Shown: positions 1-10,260, counted from the stretch's first letter. The stretch is 64,000 nucleotides of DNA from Bursaphelenchus xylophilus (GCA_904066235.2 CAJFCV020000006.1:11160001-11224000); one strand, 5' to 3'. Notes: generated from the letters alone by a model not told the origin. Numbers and translations are program-made.

Positions 1-530
1 AACGTTGAACACCCAGCGAGCACCCAGTCAATCCCCGGTGATTAGCAATGTCAAATTTACAATCAACTAGAAATTGACGGAGGAATCGCTGAGTATCGAA
101 CAAAATACTGAGTAAACTGCCGAAATACGATAGTAGAAATATTACAGAAGGCCTAGAAGATGTTGACCATCCCCCCTCGCCCAATAAATCCCCGGTGATA
201 CGCTGCGAATCACTATCAACAAGGATTTATAAGGGGAAAGGGGATGAACAACATCTGAAGGCTCTAGAATAATGTAAACAGCCCAAAGTAGAACGTAGAG
301 AAGGAGCTAAAGCTGAGTTTGTACTTGAGATGAGATGTAGATGATCTGATGAATGATCTGTTGTCGAATCCCCTCGCCTTTTATACCCCTATTCTTTGGG
401 GGCGGGGTCGGATTGGCAGAAAAATCGATAGCAGAAGATTTGACAAAGCCAAATGTACGATTGCGTAAAGTAGAGCAGAATTTACCGCGGGAAATGTTTG
501 AATTCAAAAATTGTTTGTTGCGTCAAGGGA
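1..530 (-). promoter_or_regulatory. Possible LTR or promoter segment read leftward
   Basis: On the minus strand there is a good TATA box (TATAAAAGG, 377-385) in a GC-richer setting. Downstream of it (toward position 1) the sequence is non-coding, and the string CCCCGGTGAT occurs twice on the plus strand near 35 and 190. This resembles the U3-R-U5 part of an LTR retrotransposon whose body would lie left of the window, but a cellular promoter is equally possible. No second LTR, polypurine tract or gag/pol frame is visible, so the call rests on the TATA box and layout only. Confidence 0.3.
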
Positions 531-807
531 GCACAGAGAATAGACAACAAGATTACCGCGAGCACATGAAGAATGTTGATATTGAGCATGGTAATGCAAG
601 AGATCACAGATATATCAGATTTGAATTTTTGAATTTTTACTTGGCTTTGGTTGGAATTATAAGAGTTTGAGGTTCTGATGACATGGTAAAGAGCATGTTG
701 CATAAGTAAAAGATGAAGTGTTATCTCATGACATTGAAAACAACGAAAGCCTAAAGACGTTAGTGAGACATTTGCTAAACTTGCAATGAAGGTAGCTATG
801 CCAGTAT
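531..807. other. Unassigned intronic or intergenic sequence
   Basis: AT-rich sequence with no exon, repeat family or motif that I recognise. Confidence 0.4.
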
Positions 808-1300
808 GACGCTCAGATATTTTTTCGATTTTGCACATATTACGGGCTTTTCAATTCCAAAAGTTTTTAGCTTTCTACAACCTTTGCGGCCTAGAGAGTA
901 CAAGAAACACGAAGAGCCGTCGATTATCATAGATAAAAACACTTTTTGGCCATATCTTTGCCAGTTTCGCGTGGAAAAATTTGATTTACTCTCTACGATA
1001 GAAATAGCCATGAAACTTTTCAATATTTTTGTCAGTTTCACTATGAAAAAAATTGCTTTCATTGGACTCATTTCTCTCAATGGTAAAAGAAAAGCCTTTG
1101 AAAACACTTACAACCATATACCGCATTTTTTCCAACTTTCAACCTAAAAATCTTGGTCGTTTCTGCGCAAAATCCGGAGAACGGCTTCAGGGAAAAACAC
1201 TGTTTGGCCATATCTTTGTCAACTTCAAGCTGAAAACATTTATCTTTGTGTGGAAACATTACTGTCTATGGTAGAAGTAGTTATGAAACTTTTCGTGACA
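808..1300 (+). mobile_element. Element D, degenerate copy
   Basis: The D family motifs appear in order: GACGCTCAGAT, a 'cggccgagagagtacg'-like block, 'tttttggccatatctttgcc' and 'ggtagaaatagncatgaaac'. The copy carries an internal second pass of the last two blocks (about 1195-1290), so it is rearranged. No intact ends. Confidence 0.6.
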
Positions 1301-1588
1301 CGGATCTACCTTTTTTCCATAATTTTGAATTGGCGCTAAATAAATACTGTAATTTCATCCAAATATCGTATGCGATACATTAAACGAAAGCCTGAGATAA
1401 CAGCTACAAAATGGGAGTAACGTTGCGAAATTTGGCTAGTGCTTACGTTTTTTATAGACCTTTGATTTTGCCCCTCTCGAAGAGGTACACTATTTATGGG
1501 ACAATCTAATAAAAATCTCGGTCGTTTTTGCAAAGCAAGCTAAAAATTTTTTGGCGAAAAAAACTGTATCACTTTCTATGCACTTCAG
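1301..1588. other. Sequence upstream of first visible beta-catenin exon
   Basis: Probable intron sequence ending in the acceptor CACTTCAG at 1581-1588. A short D fragment ('ctcggtcgtttttgcaaagc') lies near 1517-1540. Nothing else recognised. Confidence 0.4.
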
Positions 1589-4500
1589 AGCCCCCAACGA
1601 GTAGTGGAATCCGGTGCTTTCGACGTTCTCCCAATCAGCCTTGACTACCCCAGCCAACGCGTCGTAACGGAGTCTTTGATTTGCACTCGAGATTTGAGCG
1701 ACGTCCCAACGGATCGACACGATATCACCCCTCTCTTGGCCAAGCTGGTGCAATTATTGGCGTTGCGAGACACACGGATACGACAACTTTGTGTGCAAGC
1801 GCTAGCCAATTTATCCGCCAATAATCGACAGAACAAAGAGTTCTTGTGCAGTATCAATGTGGTTGGAGCGCTGAAATGCGTGTTGTTTGAGACGGAAGAG
1901 CAGTTGGAGAATGTGGAAGAGCCTTCGAGGTCGGCGACGGATGTTTTGGAGGATATTCAGGTATATATAGAGTTTTTTTTTTCAGAATGTCGTATTTTAA
2001 AAATTTTGAAGTCCAAAAATTTACATTTTTTTTAAAACTTTTGGATTTTTTATATTTTTTTATTTTTTTTTTAAATTTTTGGTTCGTCGGGAAAATAATG
2101 ATCATAATGTCTCTGCGCCGTCGCTAAATTGAAAAGCGATTTCATTTTGTCGCGACACAATTCATTTTCTCGGCAGTAATGCGATTTTCGATGCGACAGA
2201 GTGCTCATTATTTTCCCGACAGACCGATAAAATTTTATGATTTTTATTTTTTTTTTTGATATTTTGCAGATTTTTACTTTTGAAAAAATAATTATTTTTA
2301 TCTATTTTTTATTTGAGAGCCCAAAACTTGTAAAGATTTTTTTTAATTTTTGGTTTTTTCTTATGAATTTTTATTATTTTTTTTTTTTTTTTTGAATTTT
2401 CCGGAGCTCTAAAATTAATTGTTCCTATTTTTTTACGACATTTTAATCTTTTATTTTCATTTTTTTCGAATTTTTGCAACTTCTTTATTTATCAAAAAAG
2501 CAAAAAATAAAAAAATTTTATTTTTTTCAATTCAAATTTCCATTTCTTTCCAGGAAAACGCCCTCACCGCCCTGCGAAATCTCTACAGTGGGCATCGTTT
2601 CGACACGGCCGTTCAGCAACACATCCTGTCCGAGAATGGCGCCGAGTTTTTCCTCCGAAAATTGGTCGCAATGAGGCCTGCATTATTACGGAAAACTCTT
2701 TTGGTAAGCCGAAAAATTGTAAAAAAAGCTCCAAATTGCGTATTTTACAAAACAAAAAATATATTTTTTTCAGATTCTCGCCAAGACTGCCGCACAAGAA
2801 GTGAATTTGCCAGTTTTCCGGCATGCCCGGATTACCATGCCGGGCCATGTGGATCTCGGTGGATTTGCCGATCGAATTGTTTATATTCTCCATGTTGCGG
2901 CTAGTAAAAGCTTGGATGTAAGTTAAAATTACCCCAAGACTGAAAAAAGCGTATTTTACAACCTTCCAGCAAGAATGTCCAAATAGGAGATGGAATAAAA
3001 GTTTGATATGACAATGTTTTCATGATACCTTTTGATCGCAAATTTAGGTATCCTTGATTGATTTTGCTATTCTTTGTCTTCAAAGACAGGAAGAAAAAAG
3101 CTACTTGATACCTCTTGATACCAAATTTAAGTATCCAGGAGCAGCTTTACCGTTTTTTCAAAACCCATTTTTCTATGTCTGAAATTGAAAACATTGCCTC
3201 ATGTTTCGGCAACGAAGTTTCGACTAAACTATTTAAAACCATTTGGATACTTTTTGATACCAAATTAATGTATCCAGGATAACTTTTTCCACATTTTCAA
3301 AAATTACTTTTTCACCTGTAGAAAAATAAAAAATATCTTGCGATTAGAAGAGTGCAGGGGTTTAACTGTATCTTAAAAAAAAGCTGTTTGACACCTTTTG
3401 ATACCAAATTTAAGTATCCGTGATCACTTTTTCCACTTTCTCCAAACTCATTTTTTCTCCGCCAAGATATTGGAGACAAACCATTTTTGTAATTTTTGTT
3501 TCTAATCGCCTCATTTTCAGTCCCAATCCGTCGAAAATATCAACCTCACCGAGCTCATGCATCTTTGCATGACAACCCTGGAGCGTCTCTGCGCTGATTC
3601 CTCGATGCATCGGCAAACTCTCCATGCTTTCAAAGCGTTGTCCTCGGAATTCCCGAAACTCCCAACAATCCCACCATTCCTCGCATTCCACAGCGAAAAC
3701 TCGAATCTTCAACAATCAGCGATTCTGCTGTTGAATCGATTAGTTGCTGACAGGGATATTGCGAATGCGGTTTCGAATGACAGCCAGGTCTTGGAAGGGC
3801 TGGAAAGCTGGGCTGCCGCCAAGTGCGCGGCCAGTGAAGCGGCTTTCAGGGTGTTGAAGAATGTGAAGGTATGGTTTGTATGTGGATGACGTTGGTGTTG
3901 ACAGGGGTAGTACTAAAAATGGGACGCCGAGAAATCTGTGAAATGCTATACAAATTTATGACAATTGCCTTCTAGGACATGAACTATACTTTTTAGTTTA
4001 AAATTTGCAGAAACTAACACTAATTTTTGATTTGAAGCTTGGTAGAAATTCAATATTTTTTGTGATTCTTCGTATCAGTCTGTCGGGAAGATAATGAACA
4101 TATTCTTGCTGTGCCAATCTTCTCTCGGAAGTAAAAAGCAATTTGATTTTGTCGCGACACAATTTTTTCTGCACTCATTATTTTCCCGACAGAATAATAT
4201 TAGGGAATTCAGCTCTACTGCTTCCAGATTTTTTTCGAAATTGGCCTAGTAATAACAAATACAGGGTGCGGCAAAAAATGGAAACTTATTTTTATAGCTA
4301 TATTTTTCCTAGCAATCAAAATTCCGCAAAAGTAAAAGTCATCATCAATAACATAGAGCATTATTTATAACATATTCAATCCGTTTCACCGTGGCTGCTT
4401 TTGGTGGCGATATAGAGCTCCAAACGTGACTTAAAATTTTGGGCTTTTGGCCGCAGCTTTTTTTGAGGAAATCGGTCCCGTTCTTGGAGCAGCATTTACT

Positions 4501-5679
4501 TTGCGACTCCAAACTTTTTTGGCGTGTAGTACAGATGCTGGCCTCCAATTGAAAAAAAAAATTATAGCCCATTGGATCCATACCCGGCGAGCAGGCGCAC
4601 TTTTCGCAGATAGGGTGAAATCGGGAAAATCGGTTCGGTTACTGGTCAGATCAAAAAAAAAAAAAATAAAGAAAAATCCCCTGACCCTCTCCTCCTCAAT
4701 TTTACTAACGGCATACCGTTTCAGAAGTCCCGGTACGACCCCATCTATGACAGTCAAGCGGCTTTTGTTCAACTGAATATTCGCAATGGAAGAAGTCGAT
4801 CGAATTCCCCTTGCTATCCAATGAATCCAATTTTCAACGACTCGGGATTTGGCTCCGAAAAGAATTCAAGTTTTATCAGGTCGCCAAACTATTCGGAGCA
4901 CAGTGGAGAATACTACATGATGGATTCGAGGGTCAGTACAGGTGGTTACAAGATGAGTCCGGGTACGCCGGAAAGCAGTGGACGATTTGTGAATATGGTA
5001 AGATATAAAGTGAAATATATATAAAGAATTTTTGTTTTAGTAGTTTTCGAAAATTTTGTGGTAATTTTTATCGCCTTTTGACGACTTTTGGCACTTGCAA
5101 CAGAATGCCAAAGATTCGAATTTGAATAAAACGCGGTATTTTTGAGCTTTTTGAAGCGATCGGGGTTGAAAACTCGATTTTCGACGGATTTTTTTGTTTT
5201 TTCAAATTTGATGGTTTTCGTGGTGGGACCAAAAAACTTTTTTTGAAATTTGATTTTTGATTGGAATGAGCAAAAATTGGCAATCTAGAGTGTTTACCTG
5301 GAAAAAGTAAAAGGCTGAAATACTATTTATCGTTGGAAATTTGCATTTTACCTTGAAGGTTGCAATCGCTTCAAAGCCAAAAAGTATTGGCTCCCGAAAC
5401 GAAAACATCAAACAGAAATTTCTTTGCAAAATTCCACCTGATGTTGAGAAACGCGTATTTTACAATTTTTATTATTATTTTTTCATTCTTCAGCTCAGAA
5501 ATTACCCAAAATTCATTTAGAACCCCCCGTATCCCATGCCAGAAATGGACGACTACCCCTTGGCCAGCGTGTTTTGTCCCAATTCAGACGGACAATCGGA
5601 TGAAATGGCCAATGTCACCTTCTCGCATGAGCAGCAGAGTCAGAAAAATTCGCCGGTTCTCATGGATTACAATGAGTGA
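1589..5679 (+). CDS. Beta-catenin (armadillo-repeat protein), 3' part
   Basis: Exons 1589-1960, 2554-2703, 2774-2917, 3521-3868, 4725-4997 and 5521-5679 join in phase 0 to give 481 residues ending in TGA. Residues 1-338 align by eye with beta-catenin armadillo repeats from about R7 to R12: the DYPSQRVV...TRDLSD block matches the PSQRLVQNCLWTLRNLSD block, followed by LANLSANNRQNKEF and, near the end, FLAFHSENSNLQQSAILLLNRL. Residues 339-481 form a Ser/Asn/Pro-rich, acidic, low-structure tail like the transactivation tail of Wnt-pathway beta-catenins. Beta-catenins act in the nucleus with TCF/POP-1 or at junctions with alpha-catenin and cadherin. C. elegans has four (BAR-1, HMP-2, WRM-1, SYS-1); the tail argues for BAR-1, but I cannot settle orthology. 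Exons encoding the N-terminus and early repeats are left of the window. The last-exon acceptor is ambiguous (see findings). Confidence 0.9.
1961..2553 (+). other. Beta-catenin intron with element A
   Basis: Intron with donor GTATAT and acceptor TTTCCAG. It holds an element A copy (2081-2229) and otherwise long T runs and AT-rich low-complexity sequence. Confidence 0.75.
2081..2229 (-). mobile_element. Element A (type 1)
   Basis: Inverted ends GTCGGGAAAATAATGA and CTCATTATTTTCCCGACAGA, with the interior of type 1 in reverse orientation. The left terminus has lost a few bases. Confidence 0.8.
2918..3520 (+). repeat. Beta-catenin intron with four tandem repeat units
   Basis: The intron carries four imperfect units centred near 3035, 3115, 3260 and 3405. 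Each contains 'TTTTGATACCAAATTTAAGTAT' or a near variant followed by 'CC...gatnnnttttccac'. Spacing is about 80-145 bp. The same TTTGGTATCAAAAAGTATCC word occurs once more near 62950 in the zinc-finger gene intron. Confidence 0.65.
4075..4193 (-). mobile_element. Element A (type 1), short copy
   Basis: TCAGTCTGTCGGGAAGATAA left end and TCATTATTTTCCCGACAGA right end with an internally deleted type 1 interior. Confidence 0.75.
4262..4660 (-). pseudogene. Truncated Tc1/mariner transposase remnant
   Basis: The minus strand encodes a degraded transposase C-terminus. MDPMGY followed by QLEASICTTRQKSLES (4581-4345) matches the family pattern of a DPMDY-like block then LE.R.C.....SLE, and the upstream frame reads PDLTSNRTDFPDF. 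The 3' end of the element is the terminal repeat CAGGGTGCGGCAAAAAATGG at 4262, preceded by TA, as expected for a TA-inserting element. Frame changes and the lack of a matching second terminal repeat show it is truncated and dead. It lies in a beta-catenin intron, antisense to that gene. Confidence 0.6.
4998..5520 (+). other. Last beta-catenin intron with repeat P
   Basis: Donor GTAAGA. Repeat P fills 5077-5370. Two possible acceptors occur, TTCTTCAG at 5486-5493 and ATTTAG at 5515-5520, 27 nt apart and in the same frame. Confidence 0.7.
5077..5370 (+). repeat. Repeat P, copy 1
   Basis: About 290 bp matching 7757-8060 throughout: 'cttttggcacttgcaacagaatgcc', then 'gatggttttcgtg..gggacc', then 'aaatactattta.c.ttgg'. 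It includes the dispersed word TTTTCGTGGTGGGACC. Confidence 0.75.
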
Positions 5680-6000
5680 ATTTATGCAAATTTCTTAAAT
5701 CGAAAAATTTGCATAAATTCGAAAAAATTTGAATAATTTTTGTTTTTATTTTTTCTTGATCTTAATTTTTTTTATCATATTTGAATATTCAAAGATTTTT
5801 TTAATATTGAAAAATTTGAATATTCTAAAAAAATTTTAATATTGAAAAATTTGAATATTCAGATTTTTTTATTTTTACACTACATGTAATCTATTACCTT
5901 CACAAAATTGTAATTTTTACACAACTTTTTTCACCATGTGCCATCAATCTTTCGTATTTTATCAACCCGATTGTCAATAACTTTTGTTGATTTGAATAAA
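5680..6000 (+). terminator. Beta-catenin 3' UTR and poly(A) signal
   Basis: AT-rich 3' flank ending in AATAAA at 5995-6000, about 320 nt after the TGA. A short tandem of 'aatattgaaaaatttgaatattc' lies near 5780-5870. The AATAAA is the best-placed signal; the cleavage site is not visible. Confidence 0.5.
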
Positions 6001-6276
6001 AATAATAATAAAAACGTTTTTTAAAACATTTATAGATATTAGCACAGTAATCGTCTTGTTGTTTCATGAAAAAAATCTGGGATGATCCTTTCTAATAATT
6101 TGCGGCAAATCCTTTTAGCGGAGAGCTATGTACAAATTTGGCTATTTTTGGAATTTGCGCTGGGTTTACCATGGATTTCGAGGAGATTTGGAAGTCTAAG
6201 CCCTCGGATTTTTCGAGAAATAGCAGAAAATTTACAGATCTTACTTGCTGGAGGAGCAAATACGTTTTTTCACTGT

Positions 6277-6890
6277 TGAAGGCATTTCATACGATGAAAT
6301 GATATTTTCATCGTATAAAACGTCCCTTTTCAAAAACTTTTCAGCAAAAAGCAAAAAAGGTTGTAAAATACGGCGTCTACCACGGTTCCTAGAAAAATCT
6401 TCCTCTAATATTGAGACATTTTATACGATGAAAGATTTCCATCGTATAAAATGTCACCTTCCAAAAAAAACTTGTCTAGTACGACAAATCCTTTGTAAAA
6501 TACGAATTTTTGAGCAGTTGTTTCTAGATGTTATGTCAGATGCATGGAGACATTTTATACGATGAAACATTTCAATCGTATAAAATGTCAACTTCCTAAA
6601 AAAGCTTGGCTAGTACGAAAATCCATTGTAAAATACGGTACAGTCATCGAATCTGTAAATAATAAAGCTTTTTAAAACATTGCAACTGATGTAATTGCAT
6701 ACGATAGCACATTTCATTTTTCGTATAAAATGTCACTTTTTACGGCCCACGCAGTTAAATATTAAAGGGCTTTCACGTTGATCAAAGCATTTTTACATTC
6801 AAAATAGCCTTTTTCCACCATGTTTTCGTTTCAAAAATAGCGCTGATAATTCTTTATTAATACCCATCTTTTCGTATAAAATGTCGCCCC
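6277..6890. repeat. Tandem array F of TTTTATACGATGAAA hairpins, array 1
   Basis: Three clear units about 133 bp apart (6277, 6414, 6548) and two decayed ones (about 6700 and 6865). Each has a ~40 bp near-perfect palindrome, ATTTTATACGATGAAA then TTTCATCGTATAAAAT. The linkers share 'ctagtacgaaaatcc.ttgtaaaatacg'. A second array of the same family lies at 23592-24045. Confidence 0.8.
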
Positions 6891-7270
6891 ACCATCAAAA
6901 CAACAGTAATATTTCCGGGAATGCTCCCAAGCCGGCCTGTTGTCCCCATCCCATCTCATCACTTGCTTTTCATATTTTTTGTTTTTGCGGCCGGCCATTT
7001 CGACGCCCACCAAAAATTTTCGGGGCGATAAGGAATGCCCGTCCATTTCCAAGCGGACATCCCGAATGTCCGGAGCAGAAAAACAATGCAAAAAAAACAG
7101 CGGAACATACTCGAACAGGAACAGCAAAGAGGTTTATGAAATGGTTCGAGACCAGAGCGACAAAATTTGCCGGGTGATTACTGTAATTTTTGGGGTAAAC
7201 AGTTGCTATTTTTGTGCCGGAAATCCTTTGCAGCTTGCAATAAATATTGAGGGTGTATGGAAAACCGTTT
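6891..7270. other. GC-richer island, no gene seen
   Basis: Non-repetitive DNA with GCGGCCGGCC near 6990-7000. Frames are open for up to 144 codons on +, but they run through an element A end and have no splice or homology support. Confidence 0.35.
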
Positions 7271-7376
7271 ATCAGTCTGTCGAAAATGAAAATGTGTCGC
7301 GGCAAAATCAAATTTCTTTTCATTTTTGCGATTTTGAATGCAGCGTTGCGCTTATTATTTTCCCGACAGACTGATA
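7271..7376 (+). mobile_element. Element A (type 1), internally deleted
   Basis: Starts ATCAGTCTGTCG and ends TTCCCGACAGACTGAT, flanked by TA on both sides. Confidence 0.8.
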
Positions 7377-7382
7377 AACTAG

Positions 7383-7490
7383 CAACTTTTTCTCGAGGTC
7401 AACGGCTATTCTTAAGATGTTTCAATATCTTGGCATCACTTGAAAAGCGTGTGCTAAAATTTTCGCTCCCTTTTTTGCGGCCTACGTAGA
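7383..7490 (-). mobile_element. Element D fragment
   Basis: Contains 'caatatcttggca' and 'aaaagcgtgtgctaaaattttc', the D family's reverse-orientation block. Confidence 0.45.
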
Positions 7491-7498
7491 GTATGAAC

Positions 7499-7643
7499 CT
7501 GTCGGGAAAATAGTGAGCGAAATGTCGCTTCGCGTCGCTGAATTGAAAAGCAATTTGATTCTGTCACGACACAATTCATTTTCTCTGCGGCGATGCGGTT
7601 TTCGATGCGACAGGGCGTTCACTATTTTCCCGACAGACTGATA
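7499..7643 (-). mobile_element. Element A (type 1)
   Basis: CTGTCGGGAAAATAGTGAGC to TTCCCGACAGACTGAT with a full type 1 interior. Confidence 0.85.
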
Positions 7644-7756
7644 CTAAACACAGTGGGCAGTGAAAAATTAATGCTTTTTTTCAATATGAAACACAGGCAA
7701 GGGGTACCTGTAGCACTGCGCAGTTCCATTTTTAACCCTTTTCCTTTCGGTTTTTA

Positions 7757-8060
7757 TCTTTTCTGAAGACTTTTGGCACTTGCAACAGAATGCCAATGAC
7801 ACGAATTTGAAGAAAATGCAGTATTTTTGAGTTTTCTTGAAGCACTCAAAGTTCAAAACATGATTTTCAAGAATATTTTTTACTTTTTCAAACTTGATGG
7901 TTTTCGTGTCGGGACCAAAATTTTTTTTTTTTATTTTAGTTTTCTATTGGAATGCCCAAGAATAACTTCTTTAGAGTGCTTACCTAAGAAAATAAAAAGT
8001 GAAAATACTATTTACCATTGGAAATTTGAATTTTATTTCAACATTTTTTTCGCAATCCGC
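7757..8060 (+). repeat. Repeat P, copy 2
   Basis: Diverged second copy of the repeat in the last beta-catenin intron (5077-5370), in the same orientation. Confidence 0.75.
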
Positions 8061-8635
8061 TTTTAATCCCCTTACCTTATCGTCTTTTACCTTCTACTCC
8101 CCGCATTCAGCCTCAAAAATCCCAGTCCTCTACTTGCAGCGCCGGTAACACCTTTGCTTTCGAATTTTCGCTCCGTGTCTTTACCCCCGTTTCCGCCGTC
8201 ATCCCGTCGGGCCGGGGCCGGACTCGGTCCATATGGGCCCCGCAAGCGCCCGAGGCGTTTTTTCCACTAAAGGGGCATTCGAGGTGGCGGCGAAAAAACA
8301 AGCCGCCGGACAGTCAGCCAGCTGGTGGCCAACTCTCCGCCTCATGCCCCCACGGATTTTTTATCACTTATTTTTCGTTTCGCTCTTTTCTTTTTTTTTT
8401 TTGATATTTCGTTTTCTGTGAGAGCCCCAAGTTTTTTGTGTGGCTACTCGGCAGTGGGAACGCAATTTCGAAGCTTGTGGAGCAATATATGTAATATCGG
8501 TTATAAATAGCTGTGATATTAGTTGGATTAATTTTGCGGGAGATCTGATGTAAAAAGAGGGGTTTAATGCCAACTATACTTTTTGGGTGGGCAGGTAAGA
8601 AGGAGGGGAGAGTTTTGACCTTCAAAGGCTGGTCT
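8061..8635. other. GC-richer island, no gene seen
   Basis: The 8100-8360 part is GC-rich (GGGCCGGGGCCGG near 8210) and is followed by AT-rich sequence. No supported exon. Confidence 0.35.
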
Positions 8636-8793
8636 ATCAGCCTGTCGGGAAAACAATAAGCGCAATGTCGCTGTGCCAATCGCGTCGCTGAAATAAAACG
8701 AAACTTGATTTCGCCGAGACACAATTCATTTTCTCGGCAGCGATGCGATTTTTGATGCGACAGAGTGCTCATTATATTTCCGACAGGCTGATA
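8636..8793 (-). mobile_element. Element A (type 1)
   Basis: ATCAGCCTGTCGGGAAAA to CCGACAGGCTGATA, near full length. Confidence 0.85.
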
Positions 8794-9279
8794 TTGTCAC
8801 CTTGCCAGAGCCGGCGTATTTTACACAGGTTCTAAAAATCCTTATTTGGGAAACGCTTAGAACTTGACACAGTATACAGAATTGATATATCTTCGGAATT
8901 AAAAATAAAAATGTTTGTAAATTTCGATGCGACAGTGTTCATTATTTTTCCGACAGACTGATGGGCCGATAGGTCGACTTGATTTACTGAAGCACCCTTA
9001 TGACAATGCCGGAGAAATATAAGCCTATAGCTTTATTCTATGAATCGCTAAATACCAAACATTTGTTTGATATTGGGAAGCGGTTATATGGGTTACATTT
9101 TGGCATGAAATTAACCTTTTGCTAGGTCCTTTCTTGATGTTATATTCGGATAGTCTTTGTTGCTCGTTATTTCCACTGCAAGCTCAAAACAAAAATGACG
9201 AATAGTACTAGGCAGTCCAAAAATTCTTGTCATGTTTTCACACAGTCTGTGCGGGCGCATGAATTCGGCGTTGTGACAA
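8794..9279. other. Mostly unassigned; half copy of element A
   Basis: A solitary right end of element A sits at 8924-8963 ('cgatgcgacagtgttcatta...gacagactgat'). The rest shows nothing I recognise. Confidence 0.5.
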
Positions 9280-9460
9280 GGTGTTGCACGGTAAAAATTC
9301 GGCGGGGTGTGAAAAAAGAGCGCAGTGTGTTTTCGACTGCCCTTTTCAAAACAACCTTTTTTCACTGTGTGGGTCGCATTGCACCGTAAATTTTTTGTCG
9401 TGTACAAAATTTTCGCAAATTTTATGCACGACGGCGCACTGTGCAGACATGTCAAAACTT
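9280..9460. repeat. Degenerate GCACNGTGC cluster
   Basis: Words such as TTGCACGG, GCGCAGTGTG, TTGCACCGT and GCGCACTGTGCAG recur every 20-40 bp, with flanking GTCG words as in the 31 kb array. Confidence 0.45.
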
Positions 9461-9524
9461 TTTGGTCCGTTTAGTACAAGAAAAAATGTTAATGGGCCTG
9501 TACAGTCTTTTCAATGGCCGGTCT

Positions 9525-9862
9525 CCACATTTTTCGTACTCTCTCGGCCGCAAAGATTGTTCAATATCTCGGCGTTGCCTGCAAAGCGCGAGCTAAAACT
9601 TTTGGGCATTGATACAGTGGGGGACCTGATCCAGTGGCATAACGCGTACCATTTTGCATCCGGGAAGTATTAAAACGGTGACAAAATGTTTCCATCACCA
9701 AGTGAAAAATCTTCAATTTCAAAAGCGCGCCTTTCAACCCGAAGTTTTTTTGCTTGGAGAGGAAGCATTTTGCCAAATTTTTGTTTTTTGCCACTGGATC
9801 AGGTCCCCCACTGTAAGTGGAATATGCCTAACGACTGTGCAAAATTGAAAGAAAATCTGAGA
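9525..9862 (-). mobile_element. Element D fragment split by element C
   Basis: D sequence runs 9525-9612, stops at the C insertion (9613-9815) and resumes at 9816-9862 with 'agtggaatatgcctaacg...aaagaaaatctgag'. Removing C and one TA restores the D reading order found near 11345. Confidence 0.75.
9613..9815. mobile_element. Element C, intact copy
   Basis: About 200 bp element with near-perfect inverted ends CAGTGGGGGACCTGATCC, flanked by TA duplications. Inner arms also pair ('gcatccggg', 'ccaagtgaaaaa'). TA targets and inverted repeats suggest a non-autonomous Tc1/mariner-type element. Confidence 0.85.
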
Positions 9863-10260
9863 GTGTATCCAGTTTGACGTGCCTGGTGTCCGTTACCAAC
9901 ACCTGGAACTCTCAAAAAATCTTGCCCGGAGATTTCAAAATTTACGACTACAGGGCCCGCCGGATTTTTTCTGATAACACCTTCCTTCGGTCACAACCCC
10001 AGTTCCTGTTTTTTGCATGCATGTTATTTCATTCCCCTTCCTACCCCCTCTTCCCGTGCCTTCGTGCTTGCTGTTTTTTTCTTCGTTTTATTGGTCGCTC
10101 TTTGGGCCGGTCAGCCCAAAAAACAGCTCTGCTTTGAGGCTTTTCGTATTTTGCTCTTTGGTGGGGGCCGCCACGGACGTTTGACCGGGAATAGGTGAAG
10201 ATGAGGGAGATGAGGGAGTAGGGGGATCTGGGGCGTTTCCATGATGCTCAACACTTGAAA
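9863..10260. other. GC-richer island, no gene seen
   Basis: Pyrimidine-rich then GGCCGG-containing sequence at 10000-10200. No supported exon. Confidence 0.35.

Larger units (their letters stand above)
3869..4724 (+). other. Beta-catenin intron carrying two transposon remnants
   Basis: Donor GTATGG and acceptor CCGTTTCAG. The intron contains an element A copy (4075-4193) and a truncated Tc1/mariner transposase remnant (4262-4660). Confidence 0.7.

Noticed and set aside
1604..2035. Extending the first visible exon past 1960
   Set aside because: Sequence after the GTATAT donor becomes poly-Phe/Lys intron, and the next exon continues the armadillo repeat in phase.
5360..5698. 112-codon frame overlapping the last beta-catenin exon
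   Set aside because: Shadow frame: it reads basic, featureless sequence through the intron, while the frame used gives the acidic tail in phase with the upstream exons.
6277..6590. Hairpins as microRNA precursors
   Set aside because: They are tandem copies of a repetitive palindrome with short perfect stems; nothing points to microRNA processing.
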